Origin: Tricholoma matsutake
Lineage: Eukaryota; Basidiomycota; Agaricomycetes; Agaricales; Tricholomataceae
Direction of reading: 5' to 3'
Length of the DNA: 64,000 bases
NCBI GenBank assembly: GCA_026075535.2
Contig: AP026538.1
Span: 5,704,001 to 5,768,000 of the forward strand
In this document: positions 10,026 to 20,358 of the stretch, in pieces
Layout: every line of letters begins with the position of its first letter
Position numbering within the stretch: position 1 is the stretch's first letter
Program-made: the position numbers and the translations under genes
The notes under the pieces: model-generated
Seen by the model: only the letters and a program-made list of their open reading frames with translations
Database searches by the model: none
Told to the model about the DNA's origin: nothing

Positions 10026-13000
10026 AACAGCGGCCTGATATGATGCCAGTCACCGCTGAAATTTCCGTAGGGTCTGTACTCTTAGCTACCATGAATAGAC
10101 AATCTATGCGCCTGTCTATTCGGGTAGCTGAGTCAGACAATGGAAAAGACGTTGCAACGAATGTGCTCCTTGACTCTGGAGCAGGAGGAGTCTTTATTGA
10201 CTCAAAATTCGTCGAACAAGAAGGGATCAAGACATATCCCTTGGGCTACACCATCCAGGCCACAAACATAGATGGAACTCTGAACAGGCAGGGAACGATC
10301 ATGAGATACGTGAGGGGAAGGCTCCACATCAATGGATGGAGCTACCCAATGAAATACCTAGTTGCCGGACTAGGCAAAGAATCGGTGATCCTGGGCCTGT
10401 CATGGCTATGGGAGGTGAACCCGATTATTGATTGGAAGAAAGGAACTCTCGAGTTCCGAGACGAAGAACGACAGGCTCAAATCCAATGGATCTTGGAGAA
10501 GACAAGAAGAGCTAAACGAGCCCTCCCGAACACCCTAAAGCTCCCCAGGGTCGACACTGAAAGGGAGGCACCCAACGACAAACTGGCATGAATTCGACAC
10601 ATCGTGGCCAAAACAAGACAGAGGCTCTCTGAAGAGAAAGAGAGGAGCCTTGCCCGAGCCAGATTGGCTGTGGCAAAAACAAGAAAAAGACTCTCCGAAG
10701 AGAAGGAGAGAAACCTTGCCTGAGCACAACTAGCCATGGCAAAGACAAGAGAAAGGCTCGCCAAAGAAAAAGAGAGGAGCCTTGCCCGAGCCTGATTGGC
10801 CATGGCAAAAACAAGAGAAAGGCTTTCAGAGAGGAAAGCAAAAGAACTAAATTCTGTCCAGATAGCTGTCGCAAAGACCAGGAGCAGCAACACCCCTAAA
10901 CAAGCCAGAGGCCTTGAAGCAGCACGACGTGCTGTCGCCAAGACCCAAGAAAACCAGAAGAAGAAACAACTGGAAAAGGGCAAAAACAAAGAATGCGACA
11001 GGGCACAACAAATTGTGCAAAGAATGAAGGAACTGCTAACCTCCACAGGGGAGGGAAGCACCGGCAAAAGGAACATGAAGACGACACTATGAAACAGGAT
11101 AAACTACCCTCGACAACAGACTACCCCGACCCATGACTATAGGACCCCAGATCATGGTACCACCAATGCTGAAGTACCTATGCCCAGGGAGACTCCCCCT
11201 CAAGTGAAAGTCGAGGAGATACCTGATGAAGAATTACTGGCAGACACCGGCATGGAAATACGAGCAATAAAAGAGACCTACGAACAAGATGCGACAGACC
11301 TCTTGATCACATATGTATGAGGAGAACCAGTCATTGGCATATTCGAACTGCCAGAAGAACCACCCCTCACCAGGGAGCACTGAGGACCGACCCATAAGTA
11401 CATACGGAAAACGAACATGATCTCCAGGATCACAAAGGCCAAGGACTCCCCGCGATACGTATTCTCAAAGAGCGCATGGATCAGAGCAAAGACGTCCATT
11501 TCCCAGCGACTCGTGCATGAACAGGATGAGGGAAAAGAGGCCAGCAAGCAAACCCTGGACGGCCTACTGCCACCAGAATACCAGAAATACAGACAGGTAT
11601 TTGAAAAAGCCGCATCTGAATGATTCCTGGAGTCAAGACCGTGGGATCATGCAATTGACTTGAAGGAAGGCTTTATACCGAAGGATTGCAAAGTCTACCC
11701 ACTGACACCAAAGGAACAAGAGAAACTCAACGAGTTTCTAGACGAAAACCTGGAGAAAGGATACATCCGACCGTCAAAATCACCCATGGCATCCCCATTC
11801 TTCTTCATGTTGAAGAAGGACTCTGATACTCTGCGACCTTGCCAAGACTATCGCTATCTGAATGAAGGAACAATCCGGAACAACTACCCCCTGCCACTGA
11901 TTGGAGACCTCTTGGACAAGCTGAAGGGAGTGAGATTCTTCACGAAACTTGATATTCGATGGGGATATCATAACGTACGGATAAAGAAAGGAGACGAGTG
12001 GAAGGCAGCATTCAAGACTAACCGAGGGCTATTCGAGCCAATGGTGATGTTCTTTGGGCTGTGCAACTCACCAGCAACATTCCAGGCCATGATGAATGAT
12101 CTCTTCTGAGATATGCTAGATGAAGGATGGCTCATCATCTATATGGACGACATCCTGATCTTCTCGAAGACGGAAGAAGAACACCGGATAAGGACCGAAA
12201 GGGTCCTCGAACGACTACGGCAATGCGATCTCTACCTGAAAATAGAGAAATGCAAATTCAACGTACAGGAAGTCAACTTCTTGGGCATGATCATCAGGCC
12301 CGACAAACTCGCAATGGACAACACGAAGCTGGCTGGGATCAAGGACTGGCCCACGCCAAGGACAGTGAAGGATGTAAGATCCTTCCTAGGATTTGGGAAC
12401 TTCTATCAAAGATTCATCAGACACTTCGCGGATCTGGCCAGACCGCTGAACGATTTGACGAAGAAGAACCAGAAATTTGAATGGACAAACGACTGCCAGC
12501 AATCATTCAATGCGCTAAAAAGGAAATTCAATGAAGCCCCAGTACTGCTGATGCCAGGTGCAACGAAACCATTTGTGGTGGAATCTGACGCCTCGAAATT
12601 TGCGACAGGCACAGTACTCAGACAACAGGACACCAACGGAGACTGGCACCCATGCGGCTATATCTCACATTCTTTCAATGAAGCCGAAAGAAATTACGAG
12701 ATATATGACAGGGAACTACTGGGAGTGATCTGAGCACTAGAGACATGGAGACACTGCCTACAGGAGACATCGTTCCCTGTGACAGTACTGTCTGATCACA
12801 AGAACCTGATGTACTTCTGTCAGGCACAGAAACTGAACCACAACAGGCTAGATGGAGCATCTACCTGTCACAATTTGACCTGAAGCTACAACACATACCC
12901 AGATCACAGATGGTACAATCTGATGCCCTATTGAGGAGAGCAGATCATATAGCTGAAGAAGACACCGATAACGAGGACAAGACCATCCTCGCTGACGAAC

Positions 13001-14466
13001 TGTTTGTCAAAACGATCGACACTGAGCTCCAGGGAGCCCTGGTCTCAGCAATAATGAAGGACGACCTCGTAAATGAAGCTTTATGAGCCCTGAAGAACAA
13101 CGGAACTCCCCCAATCAAGTCTGCATTGGAGGACTGGAAATTCGAAGACAGCCTGCTCTTTTTCAAAGACAGGTGCTACATGCCACAGGACAAAACCCTC
13201 CGCTGAGCAATCATATGGAAATACCATGATAGCATCACGACAGGACACCCTGGACAATGGCAAACGATTGAACTGATCCAACGAGACTACTGGTGGCCAG
13301 GAATGGCCAACTTCATAAAGAAATACGTCGAAGGCTGCGCAAAGTGCCAGAAAATGAAGATCAACACCCATCCGACGACCCCACCCCCGACACCAATATC
13401 ATCCGATGCCAGCAGACCATTTGAGCTGGTAACAACAGATTTTATTATGGACCTGCCCATAATAAATGGATTTGACTCAATCATGGTCGTGGTAGACCAT
13501 GGTCTTATGAAGGGGGTAATTTTTATCCCTTGCGTGAAGACGATCAACGCACTTGGCGCTGCAGACCTTTACCTGCACCATGTGTACACCAGATTTGGAC
13601 TCCCCAGAAGAATCATCTCAGACAGAGACCCTTGATTCATGTCCAAACTCTTCCGAGAACTCGGACGACTGCTTGGAATCAAGCTATCCATGAGCACCGC
13701 CTATCACCCCCAGACCGACGGAGAAACAGAGTGAGTAAACCAAGAGCTAGAGGTTTACCTCCGCATGTTCTGTTTGAACAAACCAGAAGATTGGGAGTGT
13801 TATCTCCCAACAGCAGAATTCATGCATAACCAGAAGACACACTCCACAGTAAAACATTCGCCGTTTTACTTGATGATGGGATATCAACCACGTGCTATCC
13901 CCACCCCACATGAAAAGACGAACGTGCCGGCCGCCGAACAGAGAATCCAAGAACTTCTCTCTGCGAGAAGGGAAGCTCTTGCCACACACGAACTAGCCAG
14001 ACAGGCTATGGCCGCCTGAACAAAAGGGTGATACAAACCATTCAAGGTTGGAGAACAAGTATGGCTTGACTCCAAGAACCTGAAGATTGGCTACCCAACG
14101 AGAAAACTGGCGCCAAAACGAGAAGGGCCCTTCGTGATTGAAGATGCCTTGTCAAGAATGACATACCGATTGAAACTGCCACCGGGATGGAAGATCCACC
14201 TGGTATTCCATGTGGCTTTACTCACATGATACCATGAGAACGACACTCATGGGCAAAACTTCCTGACTCCACCACCCGACCTCGTGGAAGGAGAGAATGA
14301 ATACGAGGTGGAAGCGATCATCGCACACAAGAAGCACGGCAAGACACGCCGTTACCTTGTGAAATGGGTTGACTACCTGACATCCGAAAACACATGGGAA
14401 CCTGAATCGAACCTAAAGAATGCCCCCGAGATCCTGATGGCATATAAGAAGAGGTACCACCTCTGA
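9989..14466 (+). pseudogene. pol of gypsy element 1 (PR-RT-RH-IN-chromodomain)
   Basis: Polyprotein that would cleave, copy and integrate the element. Visible in order: aspartic protease LLDSGAGGVFIDS (about 10167-10205); a coiled coil of 22-residue repeats (10590-10980); RT with [20 protein letters not shown] and active site YMDD (12139-12156); RNase [13 protein letters not shown]; integrase zinc region HPGQWQT...CAKCQKMK; integrase core TTDFIMDLP, ISDRDP and [11 protein letters not shown]; and a chromodomain YEVEAIIAHKKHGKTRRYLV at the C-terminus (14284-14463). The chromodomain places it in the chromoviruses, which target heterochromatin. In-frame TGA codons interrupt it about 12 times, nearly all where CGA arginine is expected. 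Confidence 0.9.
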
Positions 14467-14545
14467 CGAGAACCCAAGAAACCCCCACTATCTGAACCAA
14501 ACGACACTCCTGATACCCCCTAAATGACAATTGACCCACTGAACG

Positions 14546-15013
14546 TTGATGCCCTTCACGTTCACTCCCACCCCCACCCCCCTTTCGATAAAAAATGAAT
14601 ACGAGAAGAACATGGCGACTGGACGACAAGTCATTGACCAGTCACCAAGAATGAACAGACTGCTGGGGCAACCCTCTTGGGAATGCCTGCACGGAATCAC
14701 ATTCTGGATAAACAGAGATGACTGGATAAAGAGAGTATCCTCGACTTGCCCAACATGCTGCCTCTATGCGCGAAGGAGCATGAAAATGGATTTGACCTGG
14801 GTAAAAGCACAATTTGAGGAGTGGTGCTTCGAAGAAGAGTTAGACAGCGGAGACTATCTCCCCGAACAATTTGTTGTCAACCATGGTGGTCTGACCCCAG
14901 GCAGGAGACCACTAGCGGGGATTAGCCCACTACTGTGGAACGACCTTCAGTGGAACACCCACTACGATGAAGAAAGCAGATTTGAGCTGGCAAGGCAGCT
15001 CTTATTCGGATGA
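14546..15013 (+). CDS. Extra unrecognised ORF of gypsy element 1
   Basis: A 155-codon frame between the chromodomain and the 3' LTR, uninterrupted although the rest of the element is full of TGA stops. A likely start is the Met in MATGRQVIDQ (14612). It encodes a Trp/Cys-containing protein (SWECLHGITFWINRDDWIKR; STCPTCCLYARR; QFEEWCFEEELDSGDYLPEQ) that I do not recognise. The closing TGA at 15011-15013 could itself be a decayed CGA, since HGELGTLLHSS follows in frame. It may be an accessory retroelement gene; a captured host fragment is the alternative. Confidence 0.45.
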   Translation: MMPFTFTPTPTPLSIKNEYEKNMATGRQVIDQSPRMNRLLGQPSWECLHGITFWINRDDWIKRVSSTCPTCCLYARRSMKMDLTWVKAQFEEWCFEEELDSGDYLPEQFVVNHGGLTPGRRPLAGISPLLWNDLQWNTHYDEESRFELARQLLFG

Positions 15014-15098
15014 CATGGAGAACTGGGGACACTGCTGCATTCCAGCTGACTCCCCCACACATTGACACCCCTGACCACTGAGCACAACTAGGTGCAAA

Positions 15099-15315
15099 CC
15101 GATCGTCTGCAAAGATGTTAAACTAGCGATTGTCCACAAAGACATTAAACTACTGATCGTCCACAAAGACGTTAAACTAGCAATTGTCCGCAAAGACGTT
15201 AAACTAGCAATTGTCCGCAAAGATGTTAAACTAGCGATTGTCCACAAAGATGTTAAACCACCAACCGTCCGCAAAGACGTTAAACTAGCGATCATCCGCA
15301 AAGATATAAAACTAC
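15099..15315 (+). repeat. 27-bp tandem repeat in gypsy element 1
   Basis: Eight units of about 27 bp (GCGATTGTCCACAAAGACG then TTAAACTA) between the extra ORF and the polypurine tract. Several differences between units are CG/TG or CG/CA changes. The minus strand reads as a 9-residue repeat, but this simply follows from 27 being a multiple of three. Confidence 0.9.
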
Positions 15316-15575
15316 AGTGATTACCCTTGATACTGTGCAAACCCTACACACCCCTCCCCCTTCCGATGACACCACTGACTCTTTGACACCACTGCTAAAG
15401 GCAGTATAAAATGAAAAGAACCTGATCACGGTCCAAGCTTGGACATGAACGATTCCTCCATCGTACCCCTTGACCCTGACCTACCCACATAACCAGACCA
15501 CGCCCGATCAGACCACGAAGGAGAGATGAAGATTTAGGTCGAAGTGTGGAACTTTTGACCATAGCGGGGGGGTAA

Positions 15576-16124
15576 TGTTACAATTTTCCTTGTAACTCAT
15601 GGAACCTGACTGACCTGACGATCCCCTCCAGACAGGAGGCACTCCATGATTCATGCCTAGGGCATGTCCTTGACACCAGACACACGCACAATGCATGCCG
15701 ACTGCATGCATTCGATCCCCTTCCTGTGGAAGGCACCCTTGATGCATGGTGACTCCATGCACCTGAACCCACTCCCACACATGCTGTGATACGACAGCTT
15801 CTTGACATGAGGTCCATGACGTCGGATCTGTGACATCGGACACCTCATGCTAGGCATGAGGCTTATCTCTTATTGTTTCCTGACATGCTGTGCCGCAGCA
15901 CTCCAATTAACAGCCTTAACTTGCAACTCGCGAACTTACTCAAAACCACTAAGGAAGCCCCTTAGTGTGTGAACCTGAACGACTCTACGCAGAAGCCCTG
16001 CTAGAGTGCACTACTTATCTTACGTCGGATGCTCTGAGTAAGACTAGTGCCGAACGACTCGTCGAGGAAGCACCTCGTCAAACGACATCGACTAGATTGA
16101 GTGGTTGAGGCTTCGCCCTTAACA
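15576..16124 (+). repeat. 3' LTR of gypsy element 1 (with two deletions)
   Basis: 549 bp against 759 bp for the 5' LTR. Lacks about 60 bp at a TCGGA microhomology and about 165 bp after GCAGCACTCCA. Ends CCTTAACA at 16124, followed by GTTGT. Confidence 0.92.
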
Positions 16125-16129
16125 GTTGT

Positions 16130-16700
16130 TGTTGTTGTCCCTCCCCTCCCATTGTTGTTGGTTCATTGTGGAGCACCAGCAATCCACCTTGTGAGCAGGG
16201 GCTCACAATGGTGGTGGCTGGTGCTGGTCATTGTCCTTCTCATTCCTCCTGCTGTCCCTTCCTGTCATCCCCATTGTCTGTTTTCATTGGCCCCTGCCAT
16301 CTTGTCATCATTGTTATCAATAGTTTAAATTAGTACCTAAAAAACTTTGTTAGTACAAAAAGAAAGGAATGAGAAAAGAAAGAAAAAACTTACTTGCAGC
16401 CCAAGAGATGTCCATTGACATCTCTTGGGCCTTTTCTCATCGTTTGCTGCTGCTTCTTGTTTGTCGTTGTCATCCCATCTCGTCGTCCAGTCATCTTGTC
16501 CAGTCATTGTCTCATTGTCCAGTCTTCCAGTCATCTTGTCCTGTCATCCTGGTGCCCATTCCCACCCCATGAGCAGTTGCTTGCAGCAGTGGTTCTGGGT
16601 CCTAGGGTGGTGGCTGTGTTGGCCATTGTTGTGGTTTTGAGGCTGCAGCGTCATTATAACATAGATAAAACCTATCATTAAGGAAAATTCGAGCTCATTA
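16130..16700. mobile_element. Composite repeat A, right part
   Basis: Continues the GTTGT/TCATTGTCC pyrimidine-rich sequence broken at 8047. Contains a weak GAGCA hairpin (16190-16207), an intron-like module with a perfect hairpin (16337-16430), CAGTCATCTTGTC repeats and a further GAGCA hairpin core at 16568-16585. No clear right end is seen, so the copy may be truncated. It has no coding capacity. Confidence 0.5.
16337..16430 (-). repeat. Perfect hairpin plus intron-like module
   Basis: A 14-bp perfect stem with a 4-nt loop, GCCCAAGAGATGTC-CATT-GACATCTCTTGGGC (16399-16430). On the minus strand it is followed by GTAAGTTTTTT (from 16393), a TACTAAC branch-site match and TTTTTTAG (16337): a 57-nt stretch with all signals of a fungal intron. 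Related modules are near 18743-18841, 55205-55320 and twice in 59183-59452. Confidence 0.6.
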
Positions 16701-16730
16701 CACTTAGGCACATATTCCTGGAATGATGTC

Positions 16731-17075
16731 ATGGAATATAGTGATGTTATGCATCATTCTGATTGGTTTTCCAAGCTGAGTATGAAAATGACATTCATGT
16801 AGTCATGTGACCTACCTTATATGGAACATATTGATGTTATATATCATTCTGACCAGTTTTTCAAGCCGAGCATGAAAATGGCATTCACGTAGTCATGTGA
16901 CCTACCTTATATGGAACATATTGATGTTATATATCATTCTGACCAGTTTTTCAAGCTGAGCATGAAACATGAAAATGGCATTCATGTAGTCATGTGACCT
17001 ACTGTACATGGACCATATTGATGTCAGAATGATATATAACATCAATATGTTCCATATAAGGTAGGTCACATGACT
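16731..17075 (+). repeat. 90-bp tandem repeat followed by an inverted partial copy
   Basis: Three units of 90-97 bp (GTCATGTGACCTACCTTATA, GGAACATATTGATGTTATAT, then ATCATTCTGACCAG) with GTCATGTGA at 16802, 16892 and 16989. A reverse-complement copy of about 55 bp (CAGAATGATATATAACATC... to GTCACATGACT) follows at 17021-17075, so the end can fold into a large hairpin. Confidence 0.8.
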
Positions 17076-17184
17076 ATGTCAATGCTAGGAAAGGACACAT
17101 GATGGTAATCAAGGATGGGTCAAGAATGACAATGTTACTGGCTCTCAAGTAGAAACTCCTGAATCTGACCAAGGAAAGAAAACA

Positions 17185-18180
17185 GTGGATGGTGGAGACT
17201 CTCCCTTTGCCATGAATGATTCCACTGAATTCCCTCCAAAACCTGCAGACCTACATCTTGTGCGCGACATCATCAAAAGTGCTTGTGAAGAATTTTCCCT
17301 AAAAAATTTGGAAGAAGCTGGTTGCGCCATATGTGGCCAGTTAACTCCTGCTCCCCTTCTTACCAGGTTGAAGGCAGTAAAGAACCAGCTGCATGTGCTT
17401 CAAGCTTCAAATGTTACTAGGGTAGAGTGGCACAAGTCCTCTGACATGATCCACGAGTTCTGAGGTCTAGTTCTGGATTATAAGTGCAATCAGATATGCA
17501 ATGGTTGCTGCAAAAGTATTAGAAAGAATCAAATCCCACCACACACTTTGGCACATGGCACATGGATTGGGGAAGTCCCAAAAGAGTTGGTGTGTCTAAG
17601 ATTTGTCGAAAAGATGCTTATACCATGCATAAGAGTGAACAACTGTTTTGTTCATGTAGCCTCTTCAGGATTGAGGAAAATGGTTTCGTCATTGTGTTCA
17701 AGTTGCCTGTGCCCAAGGTATATCATCGCCTCCTGCCTCCCATGGAAGACCTGGATGAAGTACTAGCAGTGCTATTCACTGGCCCTTGTAAGCTGATGGA
17801 GAAAGAATTCTGGTGAACACCATTACTAGGTAGACAGGACAAGGTGGCCCAAGCGCTGGAGTGGTTGAAGTTAAATCATTCCAATTATGTTGACTTAGAA
17901 TTATCTTATGAAGCATTGAATAGATATCCAGAGGATTCTCCTCCTGTTTCAATTGAGTATCAGCATTCAGTGACAGATAAAGTAGAGGATGTTTGACAGT
18001 GGAATAGATACTGGTGTCTCTGATGGTGATTGTCCATTTATTGTTCATGGGCTGATGGATGACCAGATGACTACAAAGTCTGTTGAAGCACTCAAGGCTA
18101 TTGCTCTGAACCACTGGAATAACCAGGCTGCTGCCTGGCAGTATCACATGCCAAAAATGGAGTACATTACACTCCTCCAC
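17185..18180 (+). pseudogene. DUF6570 / Helitron-type protein, N-terminal fragment
   Basis: Resembles the N-terminal part of basidiomycete Helitron polyproteins (DUF6570). Visible blocks: EEAGCAICGQLTP and CNQICNGCCKSI (Cys pairs), LAHGTWIGEVPKEL, FVEKMLIPCIRVNNCFVHV, LPVPKVYHRLLPPMEDLDEV, LAVLFTGPCKLMEKEFW, ALEWLKLNHSNYVDLELSYE and YPEDSPPVSIEYQHS. The frame changes near 17690 and again near 17988, with TGA stops at 17461 and 17814. The Rep and helicase domains are absent. The fragment ends where composite repeat B begins. The family call is from memory of the conserved blocks. Confidence 0.65.
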
Positions 18181-18419
18181 CTATTCTGGTCAGAATTTCT
18201 GGAATTCTGGGGAATTCCATTTACATATATATCTCTCACAATTCATAATTCCGATCGGACTGGAGGGTCAATTTTACCTCTGGAATCCCCGGAATCTACC
18301 TGGACTCATTTTTCCCTGGAACAGTTGGATCAACCAGATGTACGGCAACTAGCATAACCAGAATAACCAGAATAACCGGACTGCATGTGCTTTCCCAAAT
18401 AAAATTTTGACATACAACA

Positions 18420-18486
18420 AGAATTGAACACTCGACCTTGGGTCTGCACACATAACAGCATGCTTAACCACTGAGCTATCAAGCAA
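18420..18486 (-). repeat. tRNA-like SINE head in composite B
   Basis: The minus strand reads TAGCTCAGTGGTTAAGCATG (A-box like) and, about 25 nt later, GACCCAAGGTCGAGTGTTCA followed by ATTC (degenerate B box). The plus-strand block at 55587-55655 is its close relative. Not a functional tRNA gene by eye. Confidence 0.6.
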
Positions 18487-18742
18487 TTATTCTTCTACAT
18501 ACATTTAATACTTTTATTACCCAACCAAGGTCAGCCATTAACGGAATAATTAATAAGTATGCATATGCATGACATGTGACATGTGACTGCCAGCTCACAA
18601 CCACCACCACCACTGTTGCCAACGCCGCCTCCTCCTCCTCTCCACTCTACCACCACCACTGTGTGCACACCCACCACCACCATTCCCATGCCCACTGCCA
18701 CCATCACCACCACCTTCAAATGAGCCGACTGGATGGAACATG

Positions 18743-18841
18743 GGCCCAAACAACGGCAATTGTCATTTGGGCCATAGATAAGTTTTTTTCTTTTTCTTTT
18801 TCTTTTTATCAATCAACTAATTGTTATTTATTGCTTTTTAG
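18743..18841 (+). repeat. GGGCC hairpin plus intron-like tract
   Basis: GGCCCAAA...TTTGGGCC stem (18743-18773) followed by ATAAGTTTTTTTC, a long T/C tract, CTAATTG and TTTTTAG|GTTATATACC at 18841. The 5' splice-site position reads AT instead of GT in this copy. Confidence 0.5.
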
Positions 18842-19060
18842 GTTATATACCACTGGGGACGACCTGTTGCAACAAAAAACGCGCAACAAAAAATGTGCAA
18901 CGCATGCCCACAGCCACCCAATCCCCTCCTCCCCTTTCAAATGGGATGTGAGGCTGTCGACATGGGCTAGGTGGGTGCAGAGGGATGCCAGGAGACCGCA
19001 GAAGGGGGATACCTGCCTAGTAAGCACCGAGGTCTTTACACTCCCCCCCCCAATCCGAGC

Positions 19061-19300
19061 GGACTCCGCTCAGACTCCGCTCGGACTCAACTAGAAATTT
19101 GTTGGCTGAGACACCTGCCAAATTAGTAGGTCCAGTCCAAGCAGACTCCTAGTAGAGTCCTAGCATCTGATCGGACAGTCCTAGTTGCATCCGTTCGGAC
19201 AATCCTAGGACAGTCCTAGCATTCAGAGTGAGTATGAAACCTATCTTTTGCCCCCTGAGAATTGACAACTGCAAAGACAGAAGTATATAAGCTGCATGAA
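19061..19300. other. GAGTCC/GGACTC-rich repeat spacer
   Basis: Composed of GCGGACTCCGCTC, CTAGGACAGTCCTAG and AGAGTCCTAGCA motifs, several of them short palindromes. It may be the start of another repeat copy, since TTTACACTCCCCC precedes it. No gene seen. Confidence 0.4.
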
Positions 19301-19921
19301 TTACAGGTTGCAAATTGAGTTGAGTATGCAGCTCTTAGGGATGTGGGAGCTGATCTGAAGGCCATGGATCTTTGCAAGCTTGAATAGAGCTTGCAGGGGT
19401 AGATGACATGTGATCAAATCCAAAGGAACCTGACTATGAACATACTGATCGCTAGCTGGATAAGTGTCTTGAACAGTTTCAGAAACTATGTAATCTACAA
19501 ACCTGAGAGTCTGATCACTACCAGCAGGAATGTCTGAGGTAGTATAGGGCTTAAGATTTGCAAAGGGAAACACATGCTCCCTGCCACCACCAAGAGGTCG
19601 TGAGGGCTTACAGTTATATATATCATCATGGAGGATTTTTGGCGAGACCACATTGTGGTGATAAGTGGAAAATGGAGCAGGAGATAAACAGCAAAAGGGA
19701 TCAGCTGATGTACAGCAGGCATCAAGAAAGGCAGAGAGATCAATGGCCAGAAACAGCCAGGAGAGGGCTAGGTTCTTTGTCAACCTGTAGTGAAATGAAG
19801 ACAAAACATGCAGGCAAACACAACAATCGTTGTCAGCAGCCAAGAGCTTAGCCAACTGGGAGGACCTAACCAAATTTGTGAGTCCAGAAGAAAGTGTTGC
19901 CAAAAAATCATGTCTGAACAT
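19301..19921 (-). pseudogene. Transposon-type ORF, possible Helitron N-terminus
   Basis: A 206-codon frame on the minus strand. The part from about residue 125 (LKPYTTSDIPAGSDQTLRFV, SETVQDTYPASDQYVHSQVP, HLPLQALFKLAKIHGLQISS) has the layout of the short SAP-like helical region at the start of some fungal Helitron/DUF6570 proteins. It is cut off after IPKSCILNSICNL. It faces the fragment at 17185-18180, so an inversion would be needed for both to come from one gene. Identification is tentative. Confidence 0.35.
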
Positions 19922-20040
19922 GATGAAGCAAGAAGGTTTAAGGAGACAAGTTGAGCAAGCAAACAGGGAGGGATAAGCAGAACAGAGGACATATAGAGAA
20001 GTAATTCAAATAATTTTGCATGTAAGAGAAAAAGAGATTC

Positions 20041-20358
20041 ATGTCATCATGGATCAGTAGCTCGATGCAACAACTCCCACCAAAATTTGGTAGGGAGCTT
20101 GAAGATGTGATGGTGTGCCCAGAAGAAGGCATTAAACATTACATTGGTGAGACAAAAAATGGTGTCCATCACATATCGAGCAGAGGCATCAAGTTGGACA
20201 GGGTTTACATGGATAGGATCTATCAAGGCTTCAACATAGATGCATTCACAAAGTGGAGCTGTGAGAGCAAGACATGTGACAGGGGCACAGACACGATAAG
20301 GAAGGACATTGGGACAGGGACATGTATCATCACATTTAAATACATAAAGGGTTGTTGA
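20041..20358 (+). other. Unrecognised ORF, 105 codons
   Basis: An uninterrupted frame from ATG 20041 (MSSWISSSMQQLPPKFGREL...) with a charged, mixed composition and a CDRGTDTIRKDIGTG segment. No family recognised. It is surrounded by decayed repeat sequence, so it may be a fragment of a mobile-element gene; chance is also possible. Confidence 0.25.

Larger units (their letters stand above)
8048..16124 (+). mobile_element. Ty3/gypsy chromovirus 1, complete but decayed
   Basis: An 8077-bp LTR retrotransposon with 5' LTR 8048-8806, 3' LTR 15576-16124 and 5-bp target duplication GTTGT (8043-8047 and 16125-16129). LTRs run TGTTACAATTTTCC...CTTAACA. Internal order is gag, protease, a repetitive coiled-coil segment, reverse transcriptase, RNase H, integrase, chromodomain, an extra ORF, a 27-bp tandem repeat and a polypurine tract (GCGGGGGGG) before the 3' LTR. 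Coding frames are broken mostly by TGA at expected arginine positions. It inserted into composite repeat A. Confidence 0.93.
18175..19060 (-). mobile_element. tRNA-related composite repeat B
   Basis: Begins with ACACTCCTCCACCTATTCTG, the same end as composite A and the outward ends of the copy at 54033-55905. Contains ATTCTGG-rich sequence, a minus-strand tRNA-like block (18420-18486), CCACCA/CACCAC repeats (18597-18720), a GGGCC hairpin with an intron-like tract (18743-18841) and a GC-rich block ending TTTACACTCCCCCCCCCAAT. The reverse complement of 55025-55900 carries the same blocks in the same order. It inserted into the Helitron-type fragment. Confidence 0.6.

Noticed and set aside
8829..14466. 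Recoding of TGA as arginine or readthrough in the retroelements
   Set aside because: Considered because so many in-frame stops are TGA at conserved arginines. Catalytic Asp-to-Asn changes, Arg-to-Cys/His/Gln changes and LTR differences show the same CpG bias, so mutation explains it.
15002..15340. Minus-strand frame with 9-residue repeats (TIASLTSLR)
   Set aside because: It follows from a 27-bp repeat read in one frame; no start context or homology.
18576..19094. His/Thr-rich 172-codon plus-strand frame
   Set aside because: It is a translation of CCACCA/CACCAC microsatellite and the intron-like T tract.
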